Source: Timema cristinae (taxonomy: Eukaryota; Arthropoda; Insecta; Phasmatodea; Timematidae). Taken from it: a stretch of 64,000 bases of DNA. Below are positions 48,278 through 60,275 of the stretch, piece by piece (positions within the stretch are counted from its first letter, which is position 1; each line of letters starts with the position of its first letter). The notes under the pieces are model-generated. The model had not been told where the DNA came from, ran no database searches, and saw nothing but the letters and a program-made list of their open reading frames with translations. A program made the translations under genes and the position numbers. Where the stretch lies: contig JBCFYV010000012.1 of the NCBI GenBank assembly GCA_039000515.1, positions 15,344,228-15,408,227 of the forward strand. The letters run 5' to 3'.

Positions 48278-48600
48278 TTATTATTATTATTATATTATTA
48301 ATTATTATTATTATTATTAGCACTGCGTCTTACTACCCGTTCGGGTTATACGCACTTACGCTAATGTGTAATGGTAAGGTGATTGTGAGAATAAATGGAG
48401 GACCTACAGCTTAACGTGGAATCCGAACCACGGTAGAGGCCTGGCACTCCACACATTCACAAGTTGTGATTAATACCTGTCTTGTCAGAGGTGAAGGAAG
48501 GGTTTGGCAATCAGATAGATCTGTGCCGGGACCGAGGATTGAGCCCCGGACCCCGAGTTCATCGATATAACATCAAAGGTAGTGCGTTAAAGGAAATACA
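48230..48600 (-). repeat. SINE-A2, full-length copy with (AAT)n tail
   Basis: On the minus strand: tRNA-like head with 'CGATGAACTCGGGGTCCG' and B-box-like GGCTCAATCCTCGG, a middle with 'ATTAATCACAACTTGTGA', 'CGTGGTTCGGATTCCACG' and 'GCTGTAGGTCCTCC', then the SINE-A tail 'GCGTATAACCCGAACGGG' and TAGTAAGACGCAGTGCT, and about 85 bp of AAT repeats (48230-48319). It defines the A2 type together with 25.72 kb. Confidence 0.88.
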
Positions 48601-48770
48601 CCCGTATTCGCGTGGAGGTGAAAGGGGAAAAACATATTGAAATATCACATTATATAAAACCACCCCAACTGCATGGGGCTGAGATAATAATTTTGACCTT
48701 CCCTGCTCAACAGTTAATTTCTCAATATTGACTCCTTAGACGGTGTAATCACAGGTTTGGGTTTGTAAGC
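48601..48770 (-). repeat. SINE-A1 fragment next to SINE-A2
   Basis: Inverted body 'CCCGTATTCGCGTGGAGG', 'AAACCACCCCAACTGCATGG' and a weak head. Heavily diverged. Confidence 0.45.
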
Positions 48771-48900
48771 TAAAAACTATCATGGCCAGTAACAAATTTT
48801 AACAATATATTTTACGTGTGATATTTAAACCGTTGATTTATCTATTTTGGGTGTAGGCAATTTCCAAATTAAGATATGTTTAGTCATTCGATGCACATCT

Positions 48901-48914
48901 CCCCCCCCCCCCCC
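48901..48914. repeat. Poly-C tract
   Basis: Fourteen C in a row. Confidence 0.98.
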
Positions 48915-49012
48915 TCACACCCATTCTAAATTTACTTTCTAATCGCACTTTTTATATTGTGCACTGGAACGCTAAGTGTATTTGGTTTTAATTATAAGCC
49001 TACTTTACTTTA

Positions 49013-49287
49013 CAGCCATTACTGTTTCTAGCCTGTGACCTTGGTCAGTTTTTTAATCAAGACTTATATTTTCCACTACCAACTTTCTTAGTCCATCGTA
49101 GCTTCATATGCCTTATAATCTAACTTTAAGACTAGGCAGACACAACATCCAGTCCCCGGCCGTTAATTCATCCTGTGAAAGGGTAAACACACATTCACCA
49201 ATGATACAGATTTCGGTCATCCTGGGAATCGAACCTGGAACCCTTAGCTCAGTAGACAGACACGCTACCAGCTGGGCTAAGGCGTCA
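49013..49287 (-). repeat. SINE-B, full-length copy
   Basis: On the minus strand: TTAGCCCAGCTGGTAGCG (A box), GGTTCCAGGTTCGATTCCC (B box), 'GATGACCGAAATCTG', 'ATGAATTAACGGCCGGGGAC', 'CTAGTCTTAAAGTTAGAT' and 'AAGGCATATGAAGCTACG', and a 3' part ending 'CAGTAATGG'. Collinear with 23.48 kb. Confidence 0.9.
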
Positions 49288-49500
49288 GATCATTACATAG
49301 GCCTACTAGGCGATACTAAAATTATTTTACAAATATTACTATAAGTCTACATTATACCTGGAACGTTTAGCATAATTTTTGTGGAGTTGCATAATATGAA
49401 TTTTTCTCCTGGATTTAACACTAAATGTTATCCTCGGAGAAATAATAATAACATTAAAATTGTTTATATAAGGCTCAACTAAGTACCAAAAACTAACTCC

Positions 49501-49790
49501 GTGGCGTCATCCCGCAATCGACCCATACCGACCGAAGATAGTGTCAACTTCTGATGAGAGAGGGTGTCATGTGGTCAGCACAACAAACCCTCCCGGCCGT
49601 TAATCTCAGTTTCCTAGACCAAAGCTGCTACTTGTTCATTCAAGTAGCTCCTCATTTGTCCTCACGAGGTAAGGTTTAACCCCGTTCCAGACCCACCGAT
49701 TTACAGAAAGATCTGAAAACGCTTGGGATCGAATCAGAGATCTCTGGATCCGCAGCTAGGAACCCTGATCATTATACTAAGTCAAAACTA
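49501..49790 (-). repeat. SINE-D, tRNA-derived, single copy
   Basis: On the minus strand: TTAGTATAATGATCAGGG (A-box-like), CTGATTCGATCCCAAGC (B box), then a body with 'TTAAACCTTACCTCGTGAGG', an internal 'CTACTTGAATGAACAAGTAG' hairpin and 'ATTAACGGCCGGGAGGG', ending near 49501. The ATTAACGGCCGGG motif is shared with SINE-B. Confidence 0.7.
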
Positions 49791-50384
49791 TATAAAAAAT
49801 CAAATAGCAATTATTTTCTAAAGTGGCACTAATGATTTCGGTAAAATATCACTAATTTTTAGTTTATTACAGTAAATATTTAAGTACTTTTGAAAACTTC
49901 AGTTTGTTGCACTTATAATTTGCAAGATAAATTAGGTTAGATGTTTGCCGCCTACATTCAGTGATGAAGTGAGCTTAGTAGTTTAAATATAAGCAAATAT
50001 AAACTATATATCAGGTTATATACTTTGAGAATAATTTATCTACACTCACGTTACTTTCAAAGGACTCTCTACGCGCTCAAATTAAATATAAATAAGGGCT
50101 TGGGGTAGTAATATTACGCTATGCCATAAAATAGTAATTCTGATATATTGACATTAAAGATTTTTTTTTTATTCAATAATTCGTAAACCTAAATAGTTCT
50201 ACCTTTTCCTTAATTTGAAACGTTGAACTCTCAGAAATCATTACAAATAGTCTTGTATCTGTTTGAAAGGTTGTATAGGAACACGAGTAAATACGAACTA
50301 CTACAGTTGTGGAACAACACGTTATTACTTCAAGCTCTTCAATTAATCGAGCTACGCGCACAGTGAACGCTGGTTACCTGTTTA
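49791..50384. other. No recognisable feature
   Basis: AT-rich spacer; the 62-codon minus frame at 50173-50361 has no domain. Confidence 0.45.
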
Positions 50385-50515
50385 CTCACACTCTCCCTTC
50401 ACGAAAATATGGGCACACCTCCTCTAAATATAACCTTCCTAATCCCTAAAAACTATTAGTGTAATTAGTACATAAGCGTAAAACCAGAATGGATAATGGT
50501 ACATGGTACTAAAAA
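50385..50515 (+). repeat. SINE-A1, 3' half
   Basis: Body 'ACTCTCCCTTCACGAAAATA', 'CCTCCTCTAAATATAACC' and a decayed tail ('TAGTGTAATTAGTACATAAG'). Confidence 0.75.
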
Positions 50516-50844
50516 AAAGCTATTTAAATTGCGTCGAGGCCTTTATAAGTAAATAGAATTGAATTAAAACTGAATAATAATTTCACTCAACATAAAAGTT
50601 GTATTAATATTAATCATTTTGAAAAATACAAATATCGCTTTAGGTTTTTATGGGAGCAGAACCGGTACATGAAATTCTTAAAGTAAAATCAATTAAAACT
50701 GAAATAGTATAAAGAACCGATAAGTATTTTTAGATTATATAAGGTTCTTATCAGTTCTTAAAGGTTCCAACTTTTAAAATATATTCTTAATAATTGCATC
50801 TAGTGCCATTCATTCTGTTAATTTAAATTTTCAACGCAACAAAG

Positions 50845-50862
50845 TGGTGCCGTGACCAGGAT
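50845..50862 (+). promoter_or_regulatory. Candidate retroelement primer-binding site
   Basis: TGGTGCCGTGACCAGGAT begins with TGG and its complement reads like a tRNA 3' end with CCA. BEL/Pao and some Gypsy elements carry such a site just after the 5' LTR, and the adjacent ...CAACA upstream would suit an LTR end. No second LTR, gag or pol frame was confirmed, so only a leader relic can be claimed. Confidence 0.4.
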
Positions 50863-52499
50863 CTCGCAGTCAAATATGAATGGAGAATTAATCGCTATGT
50901 GATCATTTAAATTGAACTTCTAATGAGTGACGACTTCGACGAGCCAAGATAGAATCGCCCGCATACAGAACTACGAGCTCAAAGCCAGGACTGCGACTAC
51001 GCTACCTGACAACTCTACCCGAGAGGGACAGGACACCAAAGATCAGCAGAGAGGTGAAAATAGCTACCAGATTGGGTGAGTGCTGACAAAGTTATAGTTG
51101 GACGGTAGATGTCCAGTGGCGTGTAGAGTGCGGCTACCCAAGGTAAGTGATCCCATTGGTATTATTTTTAAATAGCTGCCATTTTGGTCGGACGTAATAG
51201 ATAAGAGGATATATCTTGTCAATAATATCAAATATAAATATTTTACGAGAACCAAAAGAAAAGGAGTTCCATGAAATTAAGAGGGATAACGGGGAAAGAT
51301 ATGAACTGAAACACAAGGAGTCTCTAAATTCCCCTGGTCAACACACCAATAACCAATCAATGATGACGGCAACCAAGAATCCACTACCAAGAGATGATAA
51401 TATGGGTAATATTGAGAAATTTGAAGAAAGAATCAACTATACTACAAATCTCATTAATATCGCCATACAATAATAACATCCAAGGCAACTCTTCTTGAGT
51501 TTATGGCGGAAAATAATATTATTTCTTTTATTATCATTAAATTATGTACTAATTATGTTACTATCATGTAATGTGCTAATTCATAAGCTAAATAGATTTT
51601 AAAATAACAACTCCAAGATTGTAAACAACCCTGGAACTGTTTGATTTTGGGGTCTGCCAATGCGCTCATATTTTTAGCTCTCAATTTTTAGAGTAAAAAA
51701 TAATATTGATGGTTTAATTATTTTTACAAAAAATACGATCTTGTCTTCATACTCAGAAAAATTACATTAAATGTCACCCACAAGGAGTCAAGTTGATGTC
51801 CCTAAGATGTTGATTTTGTAGGACTACTGGTTACTTGATCTTTAATGAATTATGTCTCTAATATGACTTAGCCATTTTATTATATGTCACAATTAATAAT
51901 TATAAAGTGGGCTAAGATTTTTTTATATATAAAATTTAAAAATCACTACAGTTATGGACAAAAAATTAATACGCTTATTTATATGTATGTCTTTAAAAAG
52001 GCCTTTCGTTATAAGCTATTAACTTTGTACCCAGGTCTATATATTCGGTGGTTTCTAATTTTTAACAATATATTGATGGATCTAGGGTAAAAGTTTGTAA
52101 CACTCAACAAATTAAAATCTTAGATTTTAGGATATTTCAATTTGTTTTTGTTAAAGTTACATGTCGGCAAAGTGCTCTAACGCTCAGACCAATATTAATA
52201 GAAATATAACACTTTATTGTTTTTATATAACTCTCACCCAGCACAGATGTAGGAAGGTAAAAGGCAGTAAGCCTCGTGCTGTAGGCTTACAACGTTTTAC
52301 CTCCGCAAGTTTCATAGACAGGCCTAGTCGTATGCTACATCCAGTGACGGTTAAACCTCTTTACTTCCATGCTCCTTGATAGATCAGCTGTTTTATGAGG
52401 GTTACATGATTTAGTAGCATCACTATTTTGCATTTCAGATTTCAGTTTACAGTATTTATTTGTTAAATGATCTGAGTGGTTCTAAAGTTTAAGTGTTTT
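50863..52499. other. Possible leader region, otherwise no gene
   Basis: The sequence up to about 51060 is richer in G+C and stop-poor in one frame, which could be a degraded gag start after the primer-binding site. An 85-codon hydrophilic frame lies at 51216-51473 (+) without recognisable domain. The rest is AT-rich. Confidence 0.35.
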
Positions 52500-52539
52500 T
52501 TCATAATGTCTCAATGATTAAAGAGAATTCTCAAATTAG

Positions 52540-54490
52540 CACTGCAGTCAGTGAATAGTGATGAAAATGTACAAAGTGCGGTTGACCCTGTTAGTAGTGT
52601 AAATAATAATACAAAGTTAAGTTTTCACTCCAATGATGAACAAACATTTCATTTAGTGAATAATAATGAAAATGTACAAAGTGTGAGTGGCTCTATAAGT
52701 AGTATAAATAATTGTATAGAGCAAAGCTTTCACTCCAGTACACCAGTGAAAGTGGTTCTCTTTCCAACTCAAAGCAGTCAGTTAATAAATAGGATAAGGA
52801 TATGATTGATCCGTACTACATAGAAAGTAATATAGATATTGTTGACGAAAACAGCACAGCTCTTTTAAATAAATATTTGCTAAGTGAATACAACATCGGT
52901 ACTATTAATACTTTGGAGACAAATTTAATATTAAATGAACATCGTACACAGGACTTTCAACCACAAGAACTCAATGATTTCACCTCTAAAGAATTTTATG
53001 GAAATTATGAGAATGAAAATATATCCTGCAATACTGAAAATAATTCAGACGTTATTGTTGAAAATGCTACCAGATATAATGAAGACAGTGTAGAAAAAAT
53101 ATCAGCTATCGGGAAAAATGAAACAGAAGATGATAACGAAACGAAATAAAAAAATTGTCTAAAGCTGGTATTTAAAAAAAAAAAAGCAAAAAGGTTAAAC
53201 TTATATAAGTAAAAGCAATAAGGCTATGCCATCAAAAAATTTACAGTCAAACTCATGTGCCCATGGGAAGTGTCAGAACAACTGTACAAAATATGTAGGT
53301 GAATAGAGGCAACAAATCTGTAAACTATATTACAAATTAGATTTTGAAGGTAATAAAATGTGTTTATTATCTTGTATGGAAGAAAATGAAAAGAAAAGAA
53401 TAGAAACAAAGCACAGTGAAAGTAGAAGAGGTCGATCATTTGTCCAAAGGAGGCAACAAATTTAAAGTCTGCCAGCAATTTTTAATAATGATACTTGATA
53501 TTAGTCAAAGGATTCTGCAGTATTCATTTGACAACAAAACGGAAACACACACACACCTAAACTAGACATGAGGGGTAGGAAAGAGCTTACAAATAATACT
53601 TATCAGGAAAAAAAAAAGAAATTGTTGACAAATTTATAAAATCCTTCGAGCTGTACCCTCTACACTGTTGTCACCAGAGTACAAACAAATTCTATTTACC
53701 GGTGTAGTTTGAAAATTTGGCCAATATATATACATAATATTATATTACTGACTATAAAGAAAAAAATAGATCCAGTGAAAGAAAATGTTTTCCGAGAATA
53801 TTTAATAACGAATTTAATATCGGTATTCATTGCCCGAAGAAATGCGAGTGCTTAAAATGTGAAAATTTCAAAAACAGACAAGATGATTCTACTGACCCTG
53901 ACCATGAAAATCATTTAGCTTCCTAAAAAAACTTTTGAGAAGGACCAAACGCATGCTAAAAATGATGAAACGTTTTTGTGTGTATCATTTGATCTTCAGA
54001 AGGTACTAAACACTCCTTTTTAACAGAAATATATTCTTTGGTACTATAGTCGTAAATATGCAATTTATAATTTTACTCCGTATGAAAGTGGGACTAGAGA
54101 TGGAATTTTCTACCTATGGGGATAGAGCGATGGAAAAAAGGGGTTCAAATGAAGTTTGCAGTATTGTGTACAAGTACCCGACCATGTTTGAAATCATACA
54201 AAAAGTGAAGAGTGTCACTTTGTATTCACTGAACTAAGATAGTGATACATTCATTGATCTTTATAATTTAATTGGATGGGCATTTGTGGCTGAAATTTAC
54301 GAACTTACTACCATTTGAATACCATTGTGTAATATCAATACTATGCATAATAGACATAAACATACCCCTTGCTAAGGACCAGAGTTTGATGCTCAAGTTT
54401 GTCGTCTTCTTGATTGTAAGGGGACAACATAATTTAATGGTTTATTTCTTGTGCGAAAACATGTACCGGTATCTAGTTAATAATATAGAA
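52540..54490 (+). pseudogene. Transposase-like repeat protein, degraded
   Basis: A long string of open pieces in one orientation. 52551-52805 and 52802-53149 are Asn/Glu/Ser-rich, with a 105-bp in-frame duplication at the start (52551 and 52656). Next comes a cysteine-rich block CAHGKCQNNCTKY (about 53255), a basic block RRGRSFVQRRQQ, then VCQQFL with ILDISQRILQYSF (about 53470-53530). A CPKKCECLKCENF block (about 53830) and a VSFDLQKVLNTP block (about 53980) follow. This order (Cys-rich block, 'VCK..F...L.IS...I' block, CxxC block, 'FDLQ' block) matches an unnamed transposase-like protein family I recall from arthropod genomes. The name and catalytic residues are not certain. Multiple stops and shifts make it non-functional. 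Confidence 0.55.
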
Positions 54491-55140
54491 AAATAGTGAA
54501 GTGTTGTACCGCACTTGAGTGAAGAAAAATTCATATTAGAGCATTTTTATAATCCAGTTTCATGGGTAGTATTGTACAAATACGAATAAAATATTTAATA
54601 TATTAAAATATGTCACCATCCCCCATGTGGTTTACATTCTGCCAATACTAAAATATATTTAAAGTTTTTTTTATTATCTTGTATATTTCTTCCAGAAATC
54701 ATTTATATTAAAAGATCAATAACTATAATGAAATTAGGTGGACTTAATTAAATTTCTTCGAATGACAAACTTTGTACATTAAGCTTTACGTTCAAGCGAT
54801 CATTTAAGTTCACTTGCGTGGATATAGATTAGCGTGGGTGGCATAATGGCGTGGGCCCATGCCCAGCCTTGGGCCTACCACGCTGACCCACACACCCAAA
54901 ATTAATTTAGTAAGTGATGAAAGTGTTGCCTTCTAAGACTGTTTTTGTTTCGTAAAAAACTCATTATTCGATCATAATTTACTCAACAGTCACTTTATTG
55001 TGCATAATCTCGTGCTCTACAAAAAGCTCGAAGCACATTTTTATGTAAAATCTGTATTTAACAAGTTACAAATAAATAATTATATAAAAAAAGCGTTTAG
55101 TTGTCAATAAATAATTTACGAAACCATTTGGAATGCAGAA
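54491..55140. other. No gene; small GC-rich hairpin
   Basis: AGCGTGGGTGG at 54831 and CCACGCT at about 54877 flank a GC-rich core with 'GCGTGGGCCCATGCC'. Possibly a SINE or MITE relic. Confidence 0.4.
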
Positions 55141-55149
55141 CCTTTCGTA

Positions 55150-55245
55150 TATACCAGAAGATTTTCTTCTATCTTACACAGTGATATGGAGACGACACTC
55201 GAAAATGTCAGCCAGAGATGTCCATCCAGTTATATTATTGAGATG
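55150..55245 (-). repeat. Fragment of the 52.5-kb element family
   Basis: On the minus strand ATAATATAACTGGATGGACA and 'GCTGACATTTTCGAGTGTCG' match 58.48 kb (+) closely and 54.26 kb (+) more distantly. Confidence 0.6.
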
Positions 55246-55275
55246 AATGGTCCGAATAGATAGTAAGACGTGCTA
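55246..55275 (+). repeat. SINE-A tail crumb
   Basis: GTCCGAATAGATAGTAAGAC followed by GTGCTAAAAAA matches the family tail, with an A-rich end in place of (AAT)n. Confidence 0.6.
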
Positions 55276-55407
55276 AAAAAAATATAATATTTAAATTACA
55301 CACCTGATATTCTTCAATCATACTAGCGCTTAGTGGTTTTAAAATTTGAACACCGAACTAAAACTGTATAAGACGTATTTTATTAACTTCATTCAGGGCA
55401 GAGTCTA

Positions 55408-56348
55408 AAGCCCGTATCACACGACACTAGCTCGTACTTGAAATCCAGTGTGCTAGCTAGCACTAGCTAGCACGTCTTCATCTAGCGTCGTGTGAATCAG
55501 AAAAAGTATACTGGTTATGCCACTTAGTACTGGCAACCATACTAGTTGTGAGGATAGAACACGTGCTATTTTCGTACTAGTTTCGACACTAGTCTGTGTA
55601 ATTCAACCAATCATGTGCGCTGAGACTGTTTTGTAGATAAATGGTATAAATGACGCCAACATGGTCATTGGATGTGACTTTGTTGTTGGCAGAAAATTAT
55701 TCTTAACAACCTTGTTTATATAATACCAAATTGGCACAGTATGACAATATATTTATATATATAAATTTAATTTAAAACATGTCATCTAAAAACGACAAAC
55801 TATGTTCCAGACCCAATTTTAATCTAAATGAACTTGATAGCATGCCAACCTTGGGCGTTTTTTTGTTTGTTTTTTTAGAATATAAAGTGTGCGTAGGCCT
55901 AAAAAAGAACATTTGTTTATCAAGGATACTGTACTTTGACACCCATGGGCTTAGGGACCTCTGACCACAATGTAAATAAATGAATACAAATTTAGGGAGA
56001 TACTAAACGTTTGTATCACCCCGAATGTATATTACCTAACCTCCGAATGTATTATATTTAGCATCCTGCGACCATTATTTCGTCTTTCCCAACCATTCCC
56101 GTGTCTATATTCTTTTTCCTACGCTCCCTCTCATAATTTTCGATATCTTTATTAGTAATTAATGCAGCTGCTGCACTCAAAATTAATCTCTGACGTTCGA
56201 TAAATATTTGCACTAGGACCTAGTACCAAACTAGCAGCGTGTGAATACTATAGTCCCATTTCCATTGTACTAGCTAGTATACAGATATCTAGGTGCTAGC
56301 TAGCACACTTGATTTCTAGTATTAGCAAGTGTCGTGTGATACGGGCTT
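55408..56348. mobile_element. PIF/Harbinger-like DNA transposon relic, 941 bp
   Basis: The first 21 bases (AAGCCCGTATCACACGACAC plus T) are exactly inverted at the right end, and similarity continues over about 55 bp to GTGCTAGCTAGCAC. CCCGTATCACACGAC-type ends are typical of Harbinger-like and related elements. Inside on the minus strand, 56058-56216 is open and encodes an Ala-rich helix followed by an Arg/Lys-rich stretch (AAAALITNKDIENYERERRK), like the N-terminal part of Harbinger transposases. A clear 3-bp target duplication is not visible. The rest of the transposase is missing. Confidence 0.7.
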
Positions 56349-58379
56349 GTGATATACGGATCTGGCTACTCTTTAGTTCCAGTGACAGACATTGAAGCCA
56401 AATGGCGTTAGTGTCATTGCGGAATAGCACGCGCACGCAATTTAAACTTTGAAGAAAATTTTGAACGCCAAAGTTTACATTTTACATTTAGACAGTAATT
56501 ATTTTATCCCGAATGTGATAACTAATGAATAAAAAGAATAGGCCACAACAAATGATAGCATACAAATTACAATTAATCATTTGTTCATTAATGTAAGATA
56601 ATTTAAATTTGAAATACTGTATTATAAATCACATGCTAATTATTTGTATGGTAAAATTTGATCATACAAACATGGCTATACATTATTATTTAAAAAATGT
56701 ATTGATGTGTGAGGGCTCTAAGGCATTAAGCATTCTTACTATCTAGCTAATAATATCTGAGGGGATTTTTGATTAAATCCTGATGAATATTATTTAGGGT
56801 AGTTTGTCTGAATACGAAAATTATAGTATTTCCTTTAATAAAGGGATAATCCAGAATGCAATAGTGAAATAAGCAAAGGTGAAAAGTGAATGAAAAGTGT
56901 GATTTTTTAGAGGATTTAAAAAAATATTAATTACATTTGAAAGTGTGAGTGGAGAAGACTCAATACCGAGGCAAATCAATAACATTCACATTTCACTTTA
57001 ACTCATTTCGTTCTTACATACTGTCTATAAAATTTCAATATAATTTTATTATTTAAAAAATGAGATTTAAACATAGTAGGAGGCTTGCATTGGTACTTCC
57101 GTTTTTACAATGGTCCCAGGTTTGTTTCTCACCTTTAAGTGGACATATTTCAAAAACTATATTTGACTTATGTACCAAGACAATTATTAATAGTATCATC
57201 CCTAAATATTATTTAATTAAATTACTGTAGTAGCATTACTTGAAGCAACATATCGATGTTACTACCAAGCTGTGGTACAGTCATATTAAGAGAGTTTAAC
57301 ATGTCAGTCCTCTATGACTAATTTAATACTTTTGCGGCAAGTGCTATTAAAAAAAATGTTACTTTTTAATGTGATGTTGTCAAATACTTTAGTATGTAAC
57401 TAATATAATTGTATTTTATACCGATTTTCCATATCTTTATGAGTGTATTGATACAAAAAAATCATCAATTTTTTAACATTTAACAAAAGAGAAGTGAAAT
57501 ATGTATGGGTAAGATTTTTGAGCATCGTTCCTTTCTTAAGAACTTAACCTTTCCAACCTTTCATTTGCAAATAAATTCAAACTTCAAAAAATAGTGTGTT
57601 CAAATAAACAACTTTGTTGCTTAGGCCCTTCGTCTGGATTTTGACTCTAGTGAGAAGTATGAATATTACAAAATCAAATTATATTAAATAGGCGTAAATA
57701 TGTTTTAGTATTATTTGATTTGTCGTTTACCTGCAAGTATAAATGATAATAAAAATTTCTTAATAATTTGTCGTTATGAGAAAATACAGTATTTTATTTG
57801 TATTAGTTCTAGAGCACCATCCTAAATTAAAAATAAACTTTTTTATTTTGGTATATAAATAATGTCTAACGTTAAAGAAGTAAAAAATCAATGTTATAAA
57901 TAAACATACAGGTAGCCAACGACATAGGATTGGTGGTAACTGATATCTAGCAGAAGTTTTTTTTATTGCAAACATTGATCAACCAATGTGAAAATAATTA
58001 AGAGAAAAACTAATCTTATATTAAAAAAAGCAATTGCCCAATTCCCTTTTGACAAATTATTTCATCACCATTATGCTACAATCCACTCTCATAGAATATC
58101 TTTGCCAAAAATGTTTTTCACAAAATCTATCATTAGATTTTTTTGTTTTTTTCTAAAGTTCTCTTGACCAGAAATCTTTGTGGTAATTTTTTTTCTCACA
58201 ATCATGTCTCTTGAAATTTGAGAGTGTATAACCATTGACACGTCAGTTTTATAACAATCTGGAAACTTACATATTTATTTTTTATTTTTGACATGTAAAG
58301 CCATTGTGCAGAGATAAAATCTTATAAATCTGAACAGCTGTTGTTATAAAACGTCACACATATTCGCAACGAACACAAT
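56349..58379. other. No recognisable feature
   Basis: AT-rich with stops in all frames; no repeat recognised. Confidence 0.45.
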
Positions 58380-58462
58380 GATTTCTCATATAGCGGCAAA
58401 TTGTGCAACTAAAAAGCTTCACAGTGATCAACTTTTACATAGGTTTCTGAGTAGAGTATCAT

Positions 58463-58660
58463 ATGGGTATTGATAAATATAATATAACTGGATGGACATC
58501 TGTAGCTGAAATTTTCGAGCTGTTGTCTGCATACCAATGTATAAGAGAGAAAGAAACCTTCGGGTATCTTTTTCTTTCATACACCCATACAAGGCAATGT
58601 GGTATTTTGACATCGTTAATTAATTTGATTGAATATATGAGATACATCAATGTGTGATTA
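58463..58660 (+). repeat. Fragment of the 52.5-kb element family
   Basis: ATAATATAACTGGATGGACA at about 58477, with 'GTAGCTGAAATTTTCGAGCT', matches 54.26 kb (TGGATGGGCA, 'GTGGCTGAAATTTACGAACT'). The open frame of 64 codons on each strand is short and has no separate support. Confidence 0.55.
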
Positions 58661-59384
58661 GTTGAATGAAATAAATATGTTAGCAAAAGCTTTGAAGAGT
58701 ATATCAAAGTTCGAAACTGGTTAGTTAATTTTTTTAATAAGTTGATTTAGTCTAATATATGCGATGATTTTTGAAGCAAGCTCACTTGTAAGACTATTTC
58801 GTACCAGAATCCTACCCTATACTTGTGTATAGTTAGGATAAAAGACCTTCCAGAATGGAATTTTTTAATTCCGTTCTAAATGGGCGTTTATCCAACCAAA
58901 AAATTATATTATATATGATAGTATTCTGGTAAGAAATAAAACCTTACGGATTGGGATTATTACTTAATTCAGGGTTTAGTGGATACCGTGCTTCCTATAA
59001 GCTTATAACCTAAATTATCATTTTAACTTAGGACTTCTACACAAAGTATGTCATTCAAACAAATGTAATCAAATTTTAAGATATCTTATTAATTATATTT
59101 ATCGAACTTTCAATATAATACGTTATACAAGCTAATAACCAACTTTAAATATAAGTGTAGCCTTGGCAGACTGTAAACAACATTGATGATAACTACATAT
59201 TTAAATATATTAAAGACTGTATTCGTATTTGTACAGTATTACCTGTATAACTGAATTGTATATCCTTTAATGCAAATGTTTCTTCAAGAAAGTGTGGTAT
59301 AATACCTCACTATTCTCAAACAATAACACTTTTATTCATCAGTGACATGTTTTCGCATAAGAACAATAAAAGAAACCGTTAAAT

Positions 59385-59480
59385 CTGTCCCTCCACAGTG
59401 TGGTGGACGATAAACTTGAACATCACGCTTTTGTCCTTGGCAATGTGTATGTGTATGTCCATCTAGTTATAAATTATTCA
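59385..59480 (-). repeat. Fragment of the 52.5-kb element family
   Basis: On the minus strand 'GACATACACATACACATTGC', 'CAAGGACAAAAGCGTGATG' and 'TTCAAGTTTATCGTCC' parallel 54350-54400 (+) ('GACATAAACATACCCCTTGC', 'AAGGACCAGAGTTTGATGCT', 'CAAGTTTGTCGTC'). Confidence 0.6.
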
Positions 59481-59903
59481 GATCAATGCATAGGGGTGAC
59501 ACAGGGTTAGTAAAATCCTTTAGGGAAATTTTATGAAAATATTTCATATAAACGAAAATTAAATTTATAGTAGTTGTAATCTTGATTGGATCTATTCTTA
59601 TTTCTTTCAAGCGCTTTAATAAGGCGGGATCATAGAAAAGGGAAAAGTAGGCGGGATCTTGATCTTAGTTATTTATCACTGGCCGTGGTTTTATCTTATA
59701 TTACTGAAACTATTATTTCAAGTATCTAAAATAAAAATTAGTTTTAATCTAAACATATAGGGTTTAAGAGTGTGCAGTAGATAAAAAGTGTACTGGCATT
59801 TATGCTTCAACGATGAAATAGCCTAGTTTTGTCTTAAGGTTGGTTTGTATTGGAAAAATCTTCATAATTATTAAATATATCTTGGATAAATTATGCTTGC
59901 TTA

Positions 59904-60275
59904 AGTTTGTTTTGCACTACATTATTTTAGCAATTATTATAGAGTAACTTCATTAAACTAATCTGACATCAGCTGTTAAAAAGTGACAGTGGCATGCAAA
60001 GAGACCGGATTCTTTAATCTTGTTCTATGTCATATGAGAATTAAAATATTGTTTATAATCCATATAAATAACATAACCCAACGCTAGCTACACTAACATT
60101 TAGTTTAATTTTATGTTACAACAAGTTTACTTTGTATTGCACTACATTATTTTCACAACTATCATAGAGTAACTTAAGCATATTAATTTGACACCAATTG
60201 GTAAAAATGACAGCGGGATGCAAAAAGACCGGATTCTTTAATCTTGTTCTATGTCATGAGAAATAAAGGCTGTGT
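59904..60275. repeat. Direct duplication, period 225 bp
   Basis: GCACTACATTATTTT starts at 59914 and 60139. Both are followed by 'TATAGAGTAACTT' or 'CATAGAGTAACTT', a 'TGACA' block and 'GACCGGATTCTTTAATCTTG'. A third trace, of the 'TAACACTAACATTTAG'-like segment, is near 61085-61145. It may be two tandem copies of a short element. Confidence 0.8.
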
